Assembly: GCA_022792835.1 (NCBI GenBank)
Contig: JAAWBT010000026.1
Location: 1 to 64,000, forward strand
Length of the DNA: 64,000 nucleotides
Reading direction: 5' to 3'
DNA from: Lachnospiraceae bacterium
GTDB lineage: Bacteria; Bacillota; Clostridia; Lachnospirales; Lachnospiraceae
In this document: piece after piece, positions 25,392-34,196 of the stretch
How positions within the stretch are numbered: position 1 is the first letter of the stretch
Layout of the letters: every line of letters starts with the position of its first letter
Notes under the pieces: model-generated
Database searches by the model: none
The model's input: only the letters and a program-made list of their open reading frames with translations
What the model was told of the DNA's origin: nothing
Made by a program: the position numbers and the translations under genes

Positions 25392-26503
25392 GCAGCTCCT
25401 GGATTTTTGAGGGTATGGAGGTTCTGGAACGGGAGGACGAGCCTTTATCGTTCGAAGAGAGGCTGCAGGCAGCGGCAGAGCCGCTTCTTTCCTGGTTCCG
25501 GAAACATGCCAGAGTCCTGCCCTGGCGGGAGGACCCCACGCCTTACCATGTGTGGATCTCAGAGATCATGCTGCAGCAGACCCGGGTGGAGGCGGTCAAA
25601 GACTATTACAGACGGTTTCTGGAGGCCCTTCCTGACATTCGGTCTCTGGCCGAAGTGCCGGAAGAGCGGCTTTTAAAATTGTGGGAGGGGCTTGGATATT
25701 ATAACCGGGCCAGAAACTTAAAGAAGGCGGCTGCCATTGCCGTATCCAGTTACGGCGGAGAACTTCCGGCATCCTACGAAGAGCTTCTTTTGCTGCCGGG
25801 AATCGGAAGTTACACGGCAGGAGCCATTGCCTCCATCGCCTATGGGATTCCGGAACCGGCAGTAGACGGGAATGTACTGCGGGTTGTATCCAGACTTTTG
25901 GCAGCCAGAGAGGATATTCTGAAACAGTCGGTCAAGAGGCAGATGGAAGAACTTCTGCGGGCAGTCATGCCAAAGGATGAGGCCGGCTCTTTTAACCAGG
26001 CCCTTATGGAGATCGGAGCGATGGTCTGTGTGCCGAACGGCGCACCACACTGTGGTGAATGTCCTCTGAGGGGACTTTGCCTGGCAAGGCGAGGGGGACT
26101 TACGGAAGAAATTCCGGTAAAAACTCCGAAAAAGGCGAGGGTGATTGAGGAAAGAACGGTTTTTGCCGTCAGGAGGAAGGGGCAGGTGCTCCTTCATAAA
26201 AGGCCGGAGAAAGGACTTTTGGCCGGACTTTATGAGCTTCCGGGAACACCGGGATATCTGGAGCTTTCCGAGGCCCTTGACTGGCTGGGAGTGGAAGCGG
26301 GACAGGTGGAGCTTATGGAAGCGCTTCCGGATGCAAAGCATATTTTTTCCCATGTGGAGTGGAGAATGAGAGGGTATTATATCCTTTTGAGAGAGGGAAC
26401 AGAGACGAAGGAGGGGTTTTTTGCCGACAGGGAGAGTGCACGGGAGACTTATGCTCTTCCCGGCGCTTTTAAGGCTTATGCAAAGTATCTCTTTGAGAGT
26501 TAG
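25388..26503 (+). CDS. mutY: A/G-specific adenine glycosylase
   Basis: Removes adenine mispaired with 8-oxoguanine. The 371-residue protein has the catalytic glutamate in SEIMLQQTRV, the helix-hairpin-helix LPGIGSYTAGAIAS followed by the catalytic aspartate in AVDGNVLRV, and an iron-sulfur cluster ligand set C214, C222, C225, C231. The first spacing is one residue longer than the E. coli Cx6C. A C-terminal NUDIX-like domain (about 255-371) recognises 8-oxoguanine. It overlaps the upstream gene by 4 bp (ATGA) and so is translationally coupled to it. Confidence 0.94.
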   Translation: MSSSWIFEGMEVLEREDEPLSFEERLQAAAEPLLSWFRKHARVLPWREDPTPYHVWISEIMLQQTRVEAVKDYYRRFLEALPDIRSLAEVPEERLLKLWEGLGYYNRARNLKKAAAIAVSSYGGELPASYEELLLLPGIGSYTAGAIASIAYGIPEPAVDGNVLRVVSRLLAAREDILKQSVKRQMEELLRAVMPKDEAGSFNQALMEIGAMVCVPNGAPHCGECPLRGLCLARRGGLTEEIPVKTPKKARVIEERTVFAVRRKGQVLLHKRPEKGLLAGLYELPGTPGYLELSEALDWLGVEAGQVELMEALPDAKHIFSHVEWRMRGYYILLREGTETKEGFFADRESARETYALPGAFKAYAKYLFES

Positions 26504-26589
26504 GCATGCAAAATGCACAGAGAAAAAAGAAGGAAAATGGCCGGTTTTTTGTCAATGTGACAAAATATATTTTTGCGAGGAAAAAGCCC

Positions 26590-26618
26590 TTGATTTCTAA
26601 AAAATGCCATGATATAGT
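26590..26618 (+). promoter_or_regulatory. Promoter of the repeat-containing small transcript
   Basis: TTGATT at 26590-26595, 17-bp spacer, TATAGT at 26613-26618. Confidence 0.65.
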
Positions 26619-26698
26619 CAAAGTACAGACATCTTAGGCGACATCAACAGAGACACCAGTGCAGACAGCAAGTATGCATCTTGGCGGACTTTAGGGAG

Positions 26699-26774
26699 AC
26701 ATCATAAGCGGACTAAAAAGAGGACATCATAAGTGGACAGCAAAGGGAGACATCGTAAGCAGACTAAAAGAGCG
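26699..26774 (+). repeat. Three degenerate 25-26 bp tandem repeats
   Basis: Units start at 26699, 26724 and 26750, with consensus ACATCATAAGCGGACTAAAA followed by G-rich GAGG. Units 1 and 3 differ at a few positions; unit 2 has GGACAGCAAAGG. More degenerate relatives (GACATCTTAGGCGACATC) occur at 26629-26645. No spacers as in a CRISPR array. Confidence 0.75.
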
Positions 26775-26813
26775 TATTGACAGACACAGATGGAATGACG
26801 AGACGAAAAACAC

Positions 26814-26854
26814 AAAAAGGCAGGGCGGTTTCCAAATGGCTGTCCTGTCTTTTT
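26814..26854 (+). terminator. Strong intrinsic terminator
   Basis: AAAAAGGCAGGGCGG (26814-26828) pairs with CTGTCCTGTCTTTTT (26840-26854) over 15 positions, three of them G-U. It ends in a T-run. It lies 68 bases before the Cof phosphatase start, so that gene either needs its own promoter or is controlled by readthrough. Confidence 0.85.
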
Positions 26855-26921
26855 GATGCACACGGGGCAGAGAGGAAAATGCTGCTGGGCGCCTGCCCAT
26901 AATCACTATGATGGAGGAACT

Positions 26922-27743
26922 ATGAAATACAAATTGCTGGCAACAGATTTGGACGGAACTCTTGTGACAGAGGATAAAAGAGTCACAGAGAGGACAAAAC
27001 AGGCAGTGAAGGCTATGATCAGCCGGGGAGGGACCTTGGTACTTTCCTCCGGGCGGCCAAGCTACGGCGTATGGCATGTGGCGAAGGAACTGGAACTTCC
27101 GGAACTTGGCGGATATATTCTTTCTTATAATGGTGGAGAGCTTTTAGACTGCAAAAGCGGAAAGGCAGAATTTTCTGTCCAGATACCTCCAGATAAAATT
27201 CCTGAGATTATTCATCTGGCAAGGGAACATAAAACGGCGATTCTTACTTATGAGGAAGAGTATATCATAAGTGAGAACGGCGACGATCTTTATGTGCTGG
27301 GGGAAGCAAGAAATACCAGGATGAAAGTAAAAGAGGTTCCGGACCTGATCTCCTATGTGACCTTTCCGATTGTCAAGATGATGATGGTGGGGACAGAAGA
27401 GCAGATCCTTAAGCTGGAGCCTGTGGTGAGAAAGGCCCTTGGGCCGGAATTTTCCGTGTTCCGCTCAGAGGCGTATCATCTGGAGATCCTTCCCGCGGGA
27501 GTTGACAAAGGAAGCGGACTTTTGAAAACGCTGGAATATCTGGGGATTTCCAGAGAGGAGACTATTTCCTGTGGAGATTATGACAATGATATTCCTATGA
27601 ATGAGGCGGCAGGACTGGGGGTGGCCATGGAAAACGGATGTCCGGCTATCAGGGAGAAGGCCGATTATATTACCTGTTCCAACGAGGCGGACGGAGTCGC
27701 TGTTGTCATTGAAAAATTTGTGCTGGGGGAAGAAGGATCATGA
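26922..27743 (+). CDS. Cof-type HAD hydrolase
   Basis: Cytoplasmic phosphatase of the HAD superfamily, type IIB cap, acting on small phosphorylated metabolites such as sugar phosphates or FMN. The 273-residue protein has motif I DLDGTL at about residues 8-13 with the nucleophile aspartate, motif II SSGRP, motif III lysine in LPAGVDKGSGL, and motif IV CGDYDNDIPM. TGGAGG lies before the chosen ATG. It overlaps the PHP gene by 4 bp. A second Cof-type gene is at 50864. The substrate cannot be named. Confidence 0.92.
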   Translation: MKYKLLATDLDGTLVTEDKRVTERTKQAVKAMISRGGTLVLSSGRPSYGVWHVAKELELPELGGYILSYNGGELLDCKSGKAEFSVQIPPDKIPEIIHLAREHKTAILTYEEEYIISENGDDLYVLGEARNTRMKVKEVPDLISYVTFPIVKMMMVGTEEQILKLEPVVRKALGPEFSVFRSEAYHLEILPAGVDKGSGLLKTLEYLGISREETISCGDYDNDIPMNEAAGLGVAMENGCPAIREKADYITCSNEADGVAVVIEKFVLGEEGS

Positions 27744-28453
27744 AGAAATTTATTTTGGACACCCATACCCATACAGTTGCCAGCGGACATGCTTACGGGA
27801 CAGTGACAGAGATGGCGGAGGCCGCGTCCAGAGCAGGACTTAAGCTTTTGGCCATCACGGACCATGCGCCTAAACTTCCAGGAGGCACCCATGAGATGTA
27901 TTTTCGGAATTTCAAGGTTATCGACAGAGAGCTCTTTGGCGTGGAAATTCTCATGGGCGTGGAGTTAAATATCATGGATTACGAAGGAAGCGTGGATATG
28001 GAGGAGCGTGTGTTAAAAAAGATGGGCATCTGTATCGCCAGCCTCCACACAGTCTGCCTGACTCCCGGGACGAAGGAGGAAAATACCAGGACGCTTCTCA
28101 AAGTGATGGAAAACCCTTATGTCCAGGTGATCGGCCATCCGGATGACGGCCGCTATGCCATTGACTACGAGGCTGTGGTAAAAGGGGCAAAAGAGAAGGG
28201 TGTGTTGATCGAAATCAACAACAGCTCCCTGATGCCGGGTTCCTGCAGAAAAAATTCTCTCTCTAATCTGACAGAAATTTTAAGTCTTTGCCAACAGTAC
28301 GGCCAGGAGATCATCGTCAATACGGATGCCCATTTTCCCTCTTCGGTGGGACGGTTTGAGGGAGTAGAGGCTCTGCTGGAAAAAACAGGTTTTCCGGAAG
28401 AACTGGTGGTGAACACGGACGTGGGACGGCTAAAAAAATATTTGACGTATTGA
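27740..28453 (+). CDS. PHP-domain phosphatase (YcdX-like)
   Basis: Metal-dependent phosphoesterase with the polymerase-and-histidinol-phosphatase fold. The 237-residue protein has metal ligands in DTHTHTVASGH (residues 7-18), ITDHAPK, a glutamate in GVELNI, histidines in CIASLHTV and IGHPDDGR, and a C-terminal NTDAHFPSSVG. This is the three-metal arrangement known from YcdX. ATGA overlap with the Cof phosphatase suggests the two act in one unit. Substrate unknown. Confidence 0.9.
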   Translation: MKKFILDTHTHTVASGHAYGTVTEMAEAASRAGLKLLAITDHAPKLPGGTHEMYFRNFKVIDRELFGVEILMGVELNIMDYEGSVDMEERVLKKMGICIASLHTVCLTPGTKEENTRTLLKVMENPYVQVIGHPDDGRYAIDYEAVVKGAKEKGVLIEINNSSLMPGSCRKNSLSNLTEILSLCQQYGQEIIVNTDAHFPSSVGRFEGVEALLEKTGFPEELVVNTDVGRLKKYLTY

Positions 28454-28477
28454 CTTTTTCGCTGAAAAGACTATAAT
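28450..28477 (+). promoter_or_regulatory. Promoter of the DUF4854-like lipoprotein gene
   Basis: TTGACT at 28450-28455, 16-bp spacer, perfect TATAAT at 28472-28477. It overlaps the stop region of the PHP gene. Confidence 0.8.
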
Positions 28478-28512
28478 GATATCGAAAAAATCAATCAAAA
28501 AGGAGTGGAGAA

Positions 28513-29067
28513 ATGGCAAGAAAGAATTGGAAGCTGATTCTGTGCGCAGTTTTTGCTTTCGCGCTGGCGGGGCTTGCTGCCTGCGGGGACAAAGAGAGCA
28601 AGGATGTTGTGAAGTCGACAAACGCAGTGGAGACAGAGGCGGTGGAGACAACTGCCGCTGAGACAAAGGCGGTGGAGACAAAAGCTGCCGAGACAACTGC
28701 CGCTGAGACTCAGGCCGAAAGCACGGCTGACAGCGGAAAATTCGCTACGGTCGCAGAGTTTGCGAATTCTGAGGAGGTTCAGAGCGAGCTGGCAGCACAG
28801 AAGAAGAGCCTTGAAGGATCCGGTATGGACATCGCGATTACAGGGGAAGATAATAAGCTGATTTACACCTTTACCTATCTGGAGATGGAGAACCAGGAAG
28901 GGATGGCAGAGGCGCTTCAGCAGGGACTGGAGGCTGAGAAAACCACATTTTCCGGTGTGGCGAAATCCATTAAGCTGGCTGTGGATGTGGAGAATCCTGT
29001 AGTGGTGGTCCGCTATTTAGATTCCACCGGAGCGGAGATTTATTCCGCAGAATTTACAGCAGAATAA
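28513..29067 (+). CDS. Lipoprotein with threonine/glutamate repeats and DUF4854-like domain
   Basis: Surface lipoprotein of unknown function, 184 residues. Lipobox LAAC (lipid-modified C24) is followed by a low-complexity linker of (A)VET/AAET units at about residues 36-75. The globular part (about 76-184; FATVAEFANSEEVQSEL, VVVVRYLDSTGAEIY) resembles DUF4854. The linker is encoded by near-identical 12-18 bp units, so its length may vary by slippage. AAAGGAG precedes the start. It is transcribed alone between its own promoter and terminator. Confidence 0.82.
   Translation: MARKNWKLILCAVFAFALAGLAACGDKESKDVVKSTNAVETEAVETTAAETKAVETKAAETTAAETQAESTADSGKFATVAEFANSEEVQSELAAQKKSLEGSGMDIAITGEDNKLIYTFTYLEMENQEGMAEALQQGLEAEKTTFSGVAKSIKLAVDVENPVVVVRYLDSTGAEIYSAEFTAE
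28621..28720 (+). repeat. In-frame tandem repeats in the lipoprotein gene
   Basis: Units of the type GCGGTGGAGACA and GCCGCTGAGACA alternate several times, encoding AVET and AAET. All are multiples of three bases. Confidence 0.8.
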
Positions 29068-29118
29068 GAAAGAACTTTTAATTTCCCACAGAATGTGGAA
29101 AGAAACATAAAACAAAGT

Positions 29119-29168
29119 AAAAACAGGCTGGAACCGGAGTGAGAAAACCGGATTCCAGCCTGTTTTTA
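29119..29168. terminator. Bidirectional terminator
   Basis: AAACAGGCTGGAA (29121-29133) pairs with TTCCAGCCTGTTT (29153-29165), with CCGG/CCGG inside. It has a T-run downstream and A-rich sequence upstream. It serves the lipoprotein gene (+) and the Na/Pi transporter gene (-). Confidence 0.88.
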
Positions 29169-29173
29169 ATCAT

Positions 29174-30943
29174 TTATTTGATAGGATCATAATACTGGGA
29201 CTCATAATATTTATAGAGGGCCCTGTACTCCTCCGTTGCTCCACGGTGCATAACTTTCTGGAACTCGTGAGAATCGAAATTTTTGGTGTTACTCAGTTTT
29301 TCGATGATATGTAAAGCCACATTGGAACAGTGGTCGGAAATCCGCTCGGCGCTGGTTAAAAATTCAGTCAGGGAGATGCCGGCCTGAACGCTGCAGTTTC
29401 CTTTGCTGAGCCGATCAATATGGTGGGTTTTTATGGTTTCACGGAGGACGTCGATGACCTCCTCTAGAGGCTCCACCCGGTAGGCGCCGGTGAGATCGTC
29501 TTTTTCATAAGCCTCCAGGGTGATGGTCAGCACATGCTTGACGGCCTCTATGACCATCCGGATCTCCTTTAATCCTTTCTTGGAGAAGGCGATTCCCTGT
29601 TCCTTATTGAACTGGCCTACCTCAGCGATGTTCACACAGTGGTCGCCGATGCGCTCAAAGTCACTGACACAGTGGAGGAACATGGCGGTCTCCCGCTGGT
29701 CTGTCCGGCGGATATGCTGGGCAGAGATACGAACCACATATTCACCCACAGCAGTTTCACATTTGTCCAGGAAGTCTTCATTTTCATTGAGCTTTTCAAA
29801 GGTTTTCTCGTCAAAATTCTCCAGTAGAGATACTGCCATGTCAAAATTCTCCTGGATGGTCTCGCCCATCTGGAGGGTTACTTTCCGGCACTGCTCCAGG
29901 GCCAGGGTAGGACGGTCAAGAAAGATGTCGTCCAAAAGCGCCAGGCAGGAGTCTGCACGGGAAGGCGCGTCGTCGTGAAGGAGCTTTTTGGAAATGGCCA
30001 CCAGCACGTTGCAGAAAGGCAGCAGGACCAGGCTGGTCGCAATGTTAAATAAAGTATGGAAATCAGCAATATTACCTCTGGTCATGGCGCTTTCCCAGAA
30101 GGAGAAGCCTACCAGGGCCTGGAAGCCATAAATACCGATTAAAAACATGATCGCACCGATGATATTGATCATCAGGTGACAGACCACCACACGCTTGGCA
30201 TTCTTATTGGTGCCGATACTGGCGATGAGCACAGTGATACATTTGCCGATGTTCTGACCGATGATAATGGGAGCTGCCATGGAAAAAGTCACGGTCCCTG
30301 TGGAGGCGATGGCCTGCAGGATACCAACGGAAGCCGAGGAGCTCTGTAAGATTGCGGTCACCACAGCGCCGAGAAGCACACCAAGGAGCGGATTGCTGAA
30401 TACGAAAAAGATTTCCTGGAAGGCAGGTGAATCCTTTAAGGGAGAAAGTGCCGACTCCATAGTGGTCATACCGAAAAAGAGGATGCCAAAACCGATCAGC
30501 AAATGGGCAATGTTCCTGGTTTTTCTGCGCTTGCTGATCAGGATCATGAAGGAACCGATGGCAATGACAATGGGAGCGAAAGAAGTGGGCTTAATCAGTT
30601 CAAAAATTAGCTGGGAGCCCGACAAGTCGCCGAGACGCAGGATCTGGCCGGTGACAGTGGTACCGATGTTGGCGCCCATGATAACCGGAATAGTCTGAGC
30701 AAATTTCATGATGCCGGCGTTTACAAAGCCCACAAGCATGACGGTAGTGGCAGCAGAACTTTGGATGATACCAGTGACGACAGCTCCCAGGGCGAGGCCC
30801 TTTAAGCGGTTGTTGGTCAGTTTTTCCAAAGTTTTCTCAAGGCCTGCGCCTGCGATCTTCTCCAGAGAGGTGCCAAGGAGGCTCATGCCATACAAAAACA
30901 GGCCGATGCCGCCGAGTAATGTCAGAACTGAAAAAATATCCAC
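29174..30943 (-). CDS. Na/Pi cotransporter family protein with PhoU-like domain
   Basis: Likely sodium-coupled phosphate carrier of the NptA/YjbB type. The 589-residue protein has two inverted Na/Pi repeats: the first from about residue 10 with GVVTGIIQSSAATTVMLVGF-like QSSAAT motif, the second at about 190-215 with ILQSSSASVGILQA. A C-terminal PhoU-like helical domain spans about 340-570. The duplicated QSS motifs are the transport signature. No pst/pho genes are nearby. The upstream promoter on the minus strand is listed separately. Confidence 0.92.
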   Translation of the reverse strand: MDIFSVLTLLGGIGLFLYGMSLLGTSLEKIAGAGLEKTLEKLTNNRLKGLALGAVVTGIIQSSAATTVMLVGFVNAGIMKFAQTIPVIMGANIGTTVTGQILRLGDLSGSQLIFELIKPTSFAPIVIAIGSFMILISKRRKTRNIAHLLIGFGILFFGMTTMESALSPLKDSPAFQEIFFVFSNPLLGVLLGAVVTAILQSSSASVGILQAIASTGTVTFSMAAPIIIGQNIGKCITVLIASIGTNKNAKRVVVCHLMINIIGAIMFLIGIYGFQALVGFSFWESAMTRGNIADFHTLFNIATSLVLLPFCNVLVAISKKLLHDDAPSRADSCLALLDDIFLDRPTLALEQCRKVTLQMGETIQENFDMAVSLLENFDEKTFEKLNENEDFLDKCETAVGEYVVRISAQHIRRTDQRETAMFLHCVSDFERIGDHCVNIAEVGQFNKEQGIAFSKKGLKEIRMVIEAVKHVLTITLEAYEKDDLTGAYRVEPLEEVIDVLRETIKTHHIDRLSKGNCSVQAGISLTEFLTSAERISDHCSNVALHIIEKLSNTKNFDSHEFQKVMHRGATEEYRALYKYYESQYYDPIK

Positions 30944-31009
30944 GCTTTTTCCCTCATTTCTTTTGTTTTTTGCGAAAATGTTGTTGTCAGTTAAAAACCG
31001 TATGACTTT

Positions 31010-31038
31010 ATACTATTATAAATATGAGAAAGCGTCAA
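31010..31038 (-). promoter_or_regulatory. Probable promoter of the Na/Pi cotransporter gene
   Basis: On the minus strand TTGACG (complement of 31033-31038), 17-bp spacer, TAGTAT (complement of 31010-31015). The -10 matches consensus at four of six positions. Confidence 0.5.
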
Positions 31039-31059
31039 TACAAATTTTCAGTCGGTGAC

Positions 31060-31088
31060 TTGTTTCCTCTTCCTCAAAATGGTATACT
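31060..31088 (+). promoter_or_regulatory. Promoter of ftsK/spoIIIE
   Basis: TTGTTT at 31060-31065, 17-bp spacer, TATACT at 31083-31088. It is divergent from the Na/Pi cotransporter promoter about 22 bp away. Confidence 0.7.
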
Positions 31089-31156
31089 AAACTTTGTATG
31101 CCTCTTTGGCGTTCGCTGGAAAGAGAGAGGGATAGAAGTAATCGGAGGAATGAAAC

Positions 31157-34099
31157 GTGGCACAGGCTAAAAAGAAAACGCAGACAGGCAGAGGGAAAAC
31201 CACGACAGGGAAGGGCGCGGCGGCCGGCAGGAAAAAGCAGAATGCTCCCGCCAGAAAGGCGAAAGAAGAGAAACTGGAACCAGCTTTGAAAAAAGAGCTG
31301 GTGATTTTGGCAGGACTGGCTGTTATGATCCTGCTTTTTTGCAGTAATATGCACTGGTGTGGAAAACTGGGAGAAGCCTTGTATCATATACAGAGGGGAA
31401 TCTTTGGCATCATGGGGTATTTGGTTCCCTTCTATCTGTTTTTTATTATGTGTTTTCTCCTATCCAATAACGGGAGTAAAAAAGCAGTTATCCGGGTACT
31501 GGTATCTGTGGCGGCGCTGTTTGTATTTTGTGGGATTGCTTCCCTTTTGGCAGTGGGCGAGTTTGACAGTGCCGTGACCTTAAAGGACTATTATGTGCAG
31601 GCGCCGAAATCCCTGGATGGAGGACTTTTAGGGGGATTATGCCTGAAGATTCTTTACCCGGCTCTTGGAATGGTGGGCACTTATGTGGTGTTGATCCTTT
31701 TAGCCATGGCGGGAATCGTAGTGACCACACAGAAATCCATTTTGAGCCCCATACAGAGGGGCGGGAAAAAAGTATACGATACGGCGAGAGAGGATCTGGC
31801 AAAACGCCATGAGCTCCATATGGAGAGGGCAGAAGAAAAGAGAAAATACAGGGCAGATAAAAAAGTGCGGGGTGTATCCATGGATACGGAAATCATGGAA
31901 GAGGATACGGAACAGATATCTGCCGGGGAACAGAGGAAAGATGCCGATGTCTTTACAGGGGAAATCCACGGGATGGAAGGCGCGTATCTGTCGGGGAATG
32001 GAGAAGAACTGGAAGAGGAGGAAGAAATTTACCATGGCAGAGACTCAGTATATGAAGAACTCGTGTATCCGGAAGAGACAGGACCGCTTCAGGCAGAACG
32101 GCTGAGAAGCACCCTGTCAGAGTTCGAGGCCATGCTGGAGGGAAACCAAAAAGAAGATCCTGAGCCGGAGATACCCCTTTACCGGATTCCGCCTGTGGAG
32201 GAAGAGGATTCCTCCTGGGAGGAGCCTGTGAAAGCGGAAGTATGGGCTGAGGAGAGGAAAGATCAGGAAGAGGAGCAGGACTGGAACGTTGAAGCGCTCC
32301 GGATTTCAGAGACCTTTCAGAAAACAGAACATGAATGGGAGACAAAAAATACTCCTGACCTTTCTGGTGAGGTGAGGCAGATTGTGACGGCAGGGGGAAA
32401 GGTGATTGAGGTGGAAGAAGACCCCACACAAATGGATCCCATTGAGGCCAAACGGGCCCAGGCGGCAAAGCAGAAAGAGACGTCCATTTTCCGGTCAGAG
32501 GAAAGGGGGAGAGGAAGTTCCGGAAGCGTCCGTTTTACAGATATACCGGGAGGGAGCGGGGCAGAAGGAATTGCCGGGGCTTCTGGACATCTGGACATGC
32601 CGAAGCATTCGGAGGCGCCGAAACGGCCTGAAGCGCCGAAGAGTCCTCCCAGGCCCTACGCCAAGCCTCCTTTCCAGCTTTTAAAACAGGGAGACAGGAA
32701 GGTAAAGGACCGGGATGCAGAGCTTAAGGAGACCGCCGTCAAGCTGCAGCAGACCCTCAGGAATTTTGGCGTGGGGGTGACAGTGACCAATATCAGCTGC
32801 GGACCTTCTGTGACCAGATATGAGCTGACTCCAGAGCAGGGGGTCAAGGTGAGCAGGATCGTATCGCTGACAGACGATATTAAACTAAATCTGGCGGCAG
32901 CGGATATCCGCATCGAAGCGCCCATACCCGGCAAGTCGGCGGTGGGCATCGAGGTGCCAAACCGGGAGAATATGACCGTGTCTTTCCGGGATGTGATCGA
33001 GTCGGAGGAGTTTCAGAACTTCCCGTCAAAGCTGGCCTTTGCCGTGGGGCGGGATATTGCAGGGCAGACAGTAGTGACAGATATGGCCAGGATGCCCCAT
33101 CTCTTGATCGCAGGAGCCACCGGTTCCGGAAAATCTGTGTGTATCAATACCTTGATTATGAGTATTCTTTATAAAGCAGAGCCTTCGGAGGTGAAGCTGA
33201 TCATGATTGACCCCAAGGTGGTGGAGTTGAGCATTTACAATGGAATCCCGCACCTGATGATTCCAGTGGTGACGGACCCGAAAAAGGCGGCCGGAGCTCT
33301 CAACTGGGCTGTGGCCGAGATGACGGACCGGTATAAAAAGTTTGCCGGATTCAATGTCCGCGATTTAAAAGGATACAATGAAAAGCTGAAGAGCGAGGCT
33401 GCAGACGGGGAGGAGGTATCCCCTCTGCCCCATGTGGTTATTATTGTGGACGAGCTTTCCGATCTGATGATGGTATCTCCGGGAGAGGTGGAGGACGCCA
33501 TCTGCCGTCTGGCCCAGATGGCCAGGGCGGCAGGTATCCATCTGGTGCTTGCCACTCAGCGGCCCTCTGTCAATGTCATCACAGGCCTGATTAAAGCCAA
33601 TGTGCCCTCCAGGATTGCCTTCTCAGTGTCGTCCGGGGTGGATTCCAGAACCATCATTGACATGAACGGGGCAGAAAAACTTCTGGGAAAGGGCGATATG
33701 CTCTTTTACCCTTCCGGCTATCAGAAACCGGTGCGGGTGCAGGGGGCTTTTGTGTCGGACGGGGAAGTATCGAAGGTGGTAGAGTTTTTGACAGAAAACG
33801 CGGATACGGAGTACAGCCAGGAGGTGGAAAGCCGGGTGAATGCCTCTTTAGGCCCGGAGGGCGGTGGGGGCAGTAAAGAGCGGGACGCTTATTTTGCAGA
33901 TGCCGGCCGTTTCCTGATTGAGAAGGAAAAGGGATCCATCGGAATGCTCCAGAGAGCTTTCAAGATCGGCTTTAACCGGGCGGCCCGTATCATGGATCAG
34001 CTTGCCGCGGCCGGTGTGGTGGGAGAAGAAGAGGGAACGAAACCGAGGAAGGTTCTCTTAACTCTGGAGGAGTTCGAGGCGTTTTTAGAGAACGGATAA
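31157..34099 (+). CDS. ftsK: DNA translocase FtsK/SpoIIIE
   Basis: Membrane-anchored ATPase that pumps chromosomal DNA through the division or sporulation septum. At 980 residues it is longer than B. subtilis SpoIIIE (about 790). It has a lysine-rich N-terminal tail, four membrane helices at about 50-195, and a long acidic, proline-containing linker at about 215-510. The motor domain has AGATGSGKSVCIN at about 651 and Walker B VVIIVDELSDLMM. A C-terminal gamma winged helix at about 910-970 (KGSIGMLQRAFKIGFNRAARI, core GMLQRAFKIGFNRA) reads DNA polarity sequences. The start is GTG with GGAGGA upstream. Whether it is the division or the sporulation paralogue cannot be decided. Confidence 0.93.
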   Translation: MAQAKKKTQTGRGKTTTGKGAAAGRKKQNAPARKAKEEKLEPALKKELVILAGLAVMILLFCSNMHWCGKLGEALYHIQRGIFGIMGYLVPFYLFFIMCFLLSNNGSKKAVIRVLVSVAALFVFCGIASLLAVGEFDSAVTLKDYYVQAPKSLDGGLLGGLCLKILYPALGMVGTYVVLILLAMAGIVVTTQKSILSPIQRGGKKVYDTAREDLAKRHELHMERAEEKRKYRADKKVRGVSMDTEIMEEDTEQISAGEQRKDADVFTGEIHGMEGAYLSGNGEELEEEEEIYHGRDSVYEELVYPEETGPLQAERLRSTLSEFEAMLEGNQKEDPEPEIPLYRIPPVEEEDSSWEEPVKAEVWAEERKDQEEEQDWNVEALRISETFQKTEHEWETKNTPDLSGEVRQIVTAGGKVIEVEEDPTQMDPIEAKRAQAAKQKETSIFRSEERGRGSSGSVRFTDIPGGSGAEGIAGASGHLDMPKHSEAPKRPEAPKSPPRPYAKPPFQLLKQGDRKVKDRDAELKETAVKLQQTLRNFGVGVTVTNISCGPSVTRYELTPEQGVKVSRIVSLTDDIKLNLAAADIRIEAPIPGKSAVGIEVPNRENMTVSFRDVIESEEFQNFPSKLAFAVGRDIAGQTVVTDMARMPHLLIAGATGSGKSVCINTLIMSILYKAEPSEVKLIMIDPKVVELSIYNGIPHLMIPVVTDPKKAAGALNWAVAEMTDRYKKFAGFNVRDLKGYNEKLKSEAADGEEVSPLPHVVIIVDELSDLMMVSPGEVEDAICRLAQMARAAGIHLVLATQRPSVNVITGLIKANVPSRIAFSVSSGVDSRTIIDMNGAEKLLGKGDMLFYPSGYQKPVRVQGAFVSDGEVSKVVEFLTENADTEYSQEVESRVNASLGPEGGGGSKERDAYFADAGRFLIEKEKGSIGMLQRAFKIGFNRAARIMDQLAAAGVVGEEEGTKPRKVLLTLEEFEAFLENG

Positions 34100-34111
34100 G
34101 CCTGAGATCAA

Positions 34112-34152
34112 TTTTCTTTGTCTTGACAAGTGTTCCTGTCAAGAAAAGAAAC
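34112..34152 (+). other. Stem-loop between ftsK and murE
   Basis: TCTTGACA (34121-34128) pairs with TGTCAAGA (34137-34144), extended by TTTTCTTT/AAAGAAA with one bulge, about 15 pairs in all. No T-run follows, so it is not a classical terminator on the plus strand; processing or attenuation is possible. Confidence 0.5.
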
Positions 34153-34196
34153 CTCTGCATAAGATAAAGGAAGAAAAATTTTATGCGGAGAAATTC

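Larger units (their letters stand above)
26625..26854 (+). ncRNA. Candidate small non-coding RNA with internal repeats
   Basis: This 418-base gap between mutY and the Cof phosphatase holds no credible coding gene. It has a good promoter (26590-26618), a repeat-rich body and a strong 15-bp terminator (26814-26854), which together define a transcript of about 230 nt. The body carries several GACATC and GGAC/GCAGAC motifs, including three tandem 25-26 nt units. Short ATG-started frames inside lack ribosome binding sites. The region could instead be a long leader with attenuation before the Cof phosphatase gene. No known RNA family was recognised. Confidence 0.5.

Noticed and set aside
26699-26774. 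Possible CRISPR array
   Set aside because: Only three units, directly adjacent without unique spacers, and the units differ from each other; no cas genes in the window.
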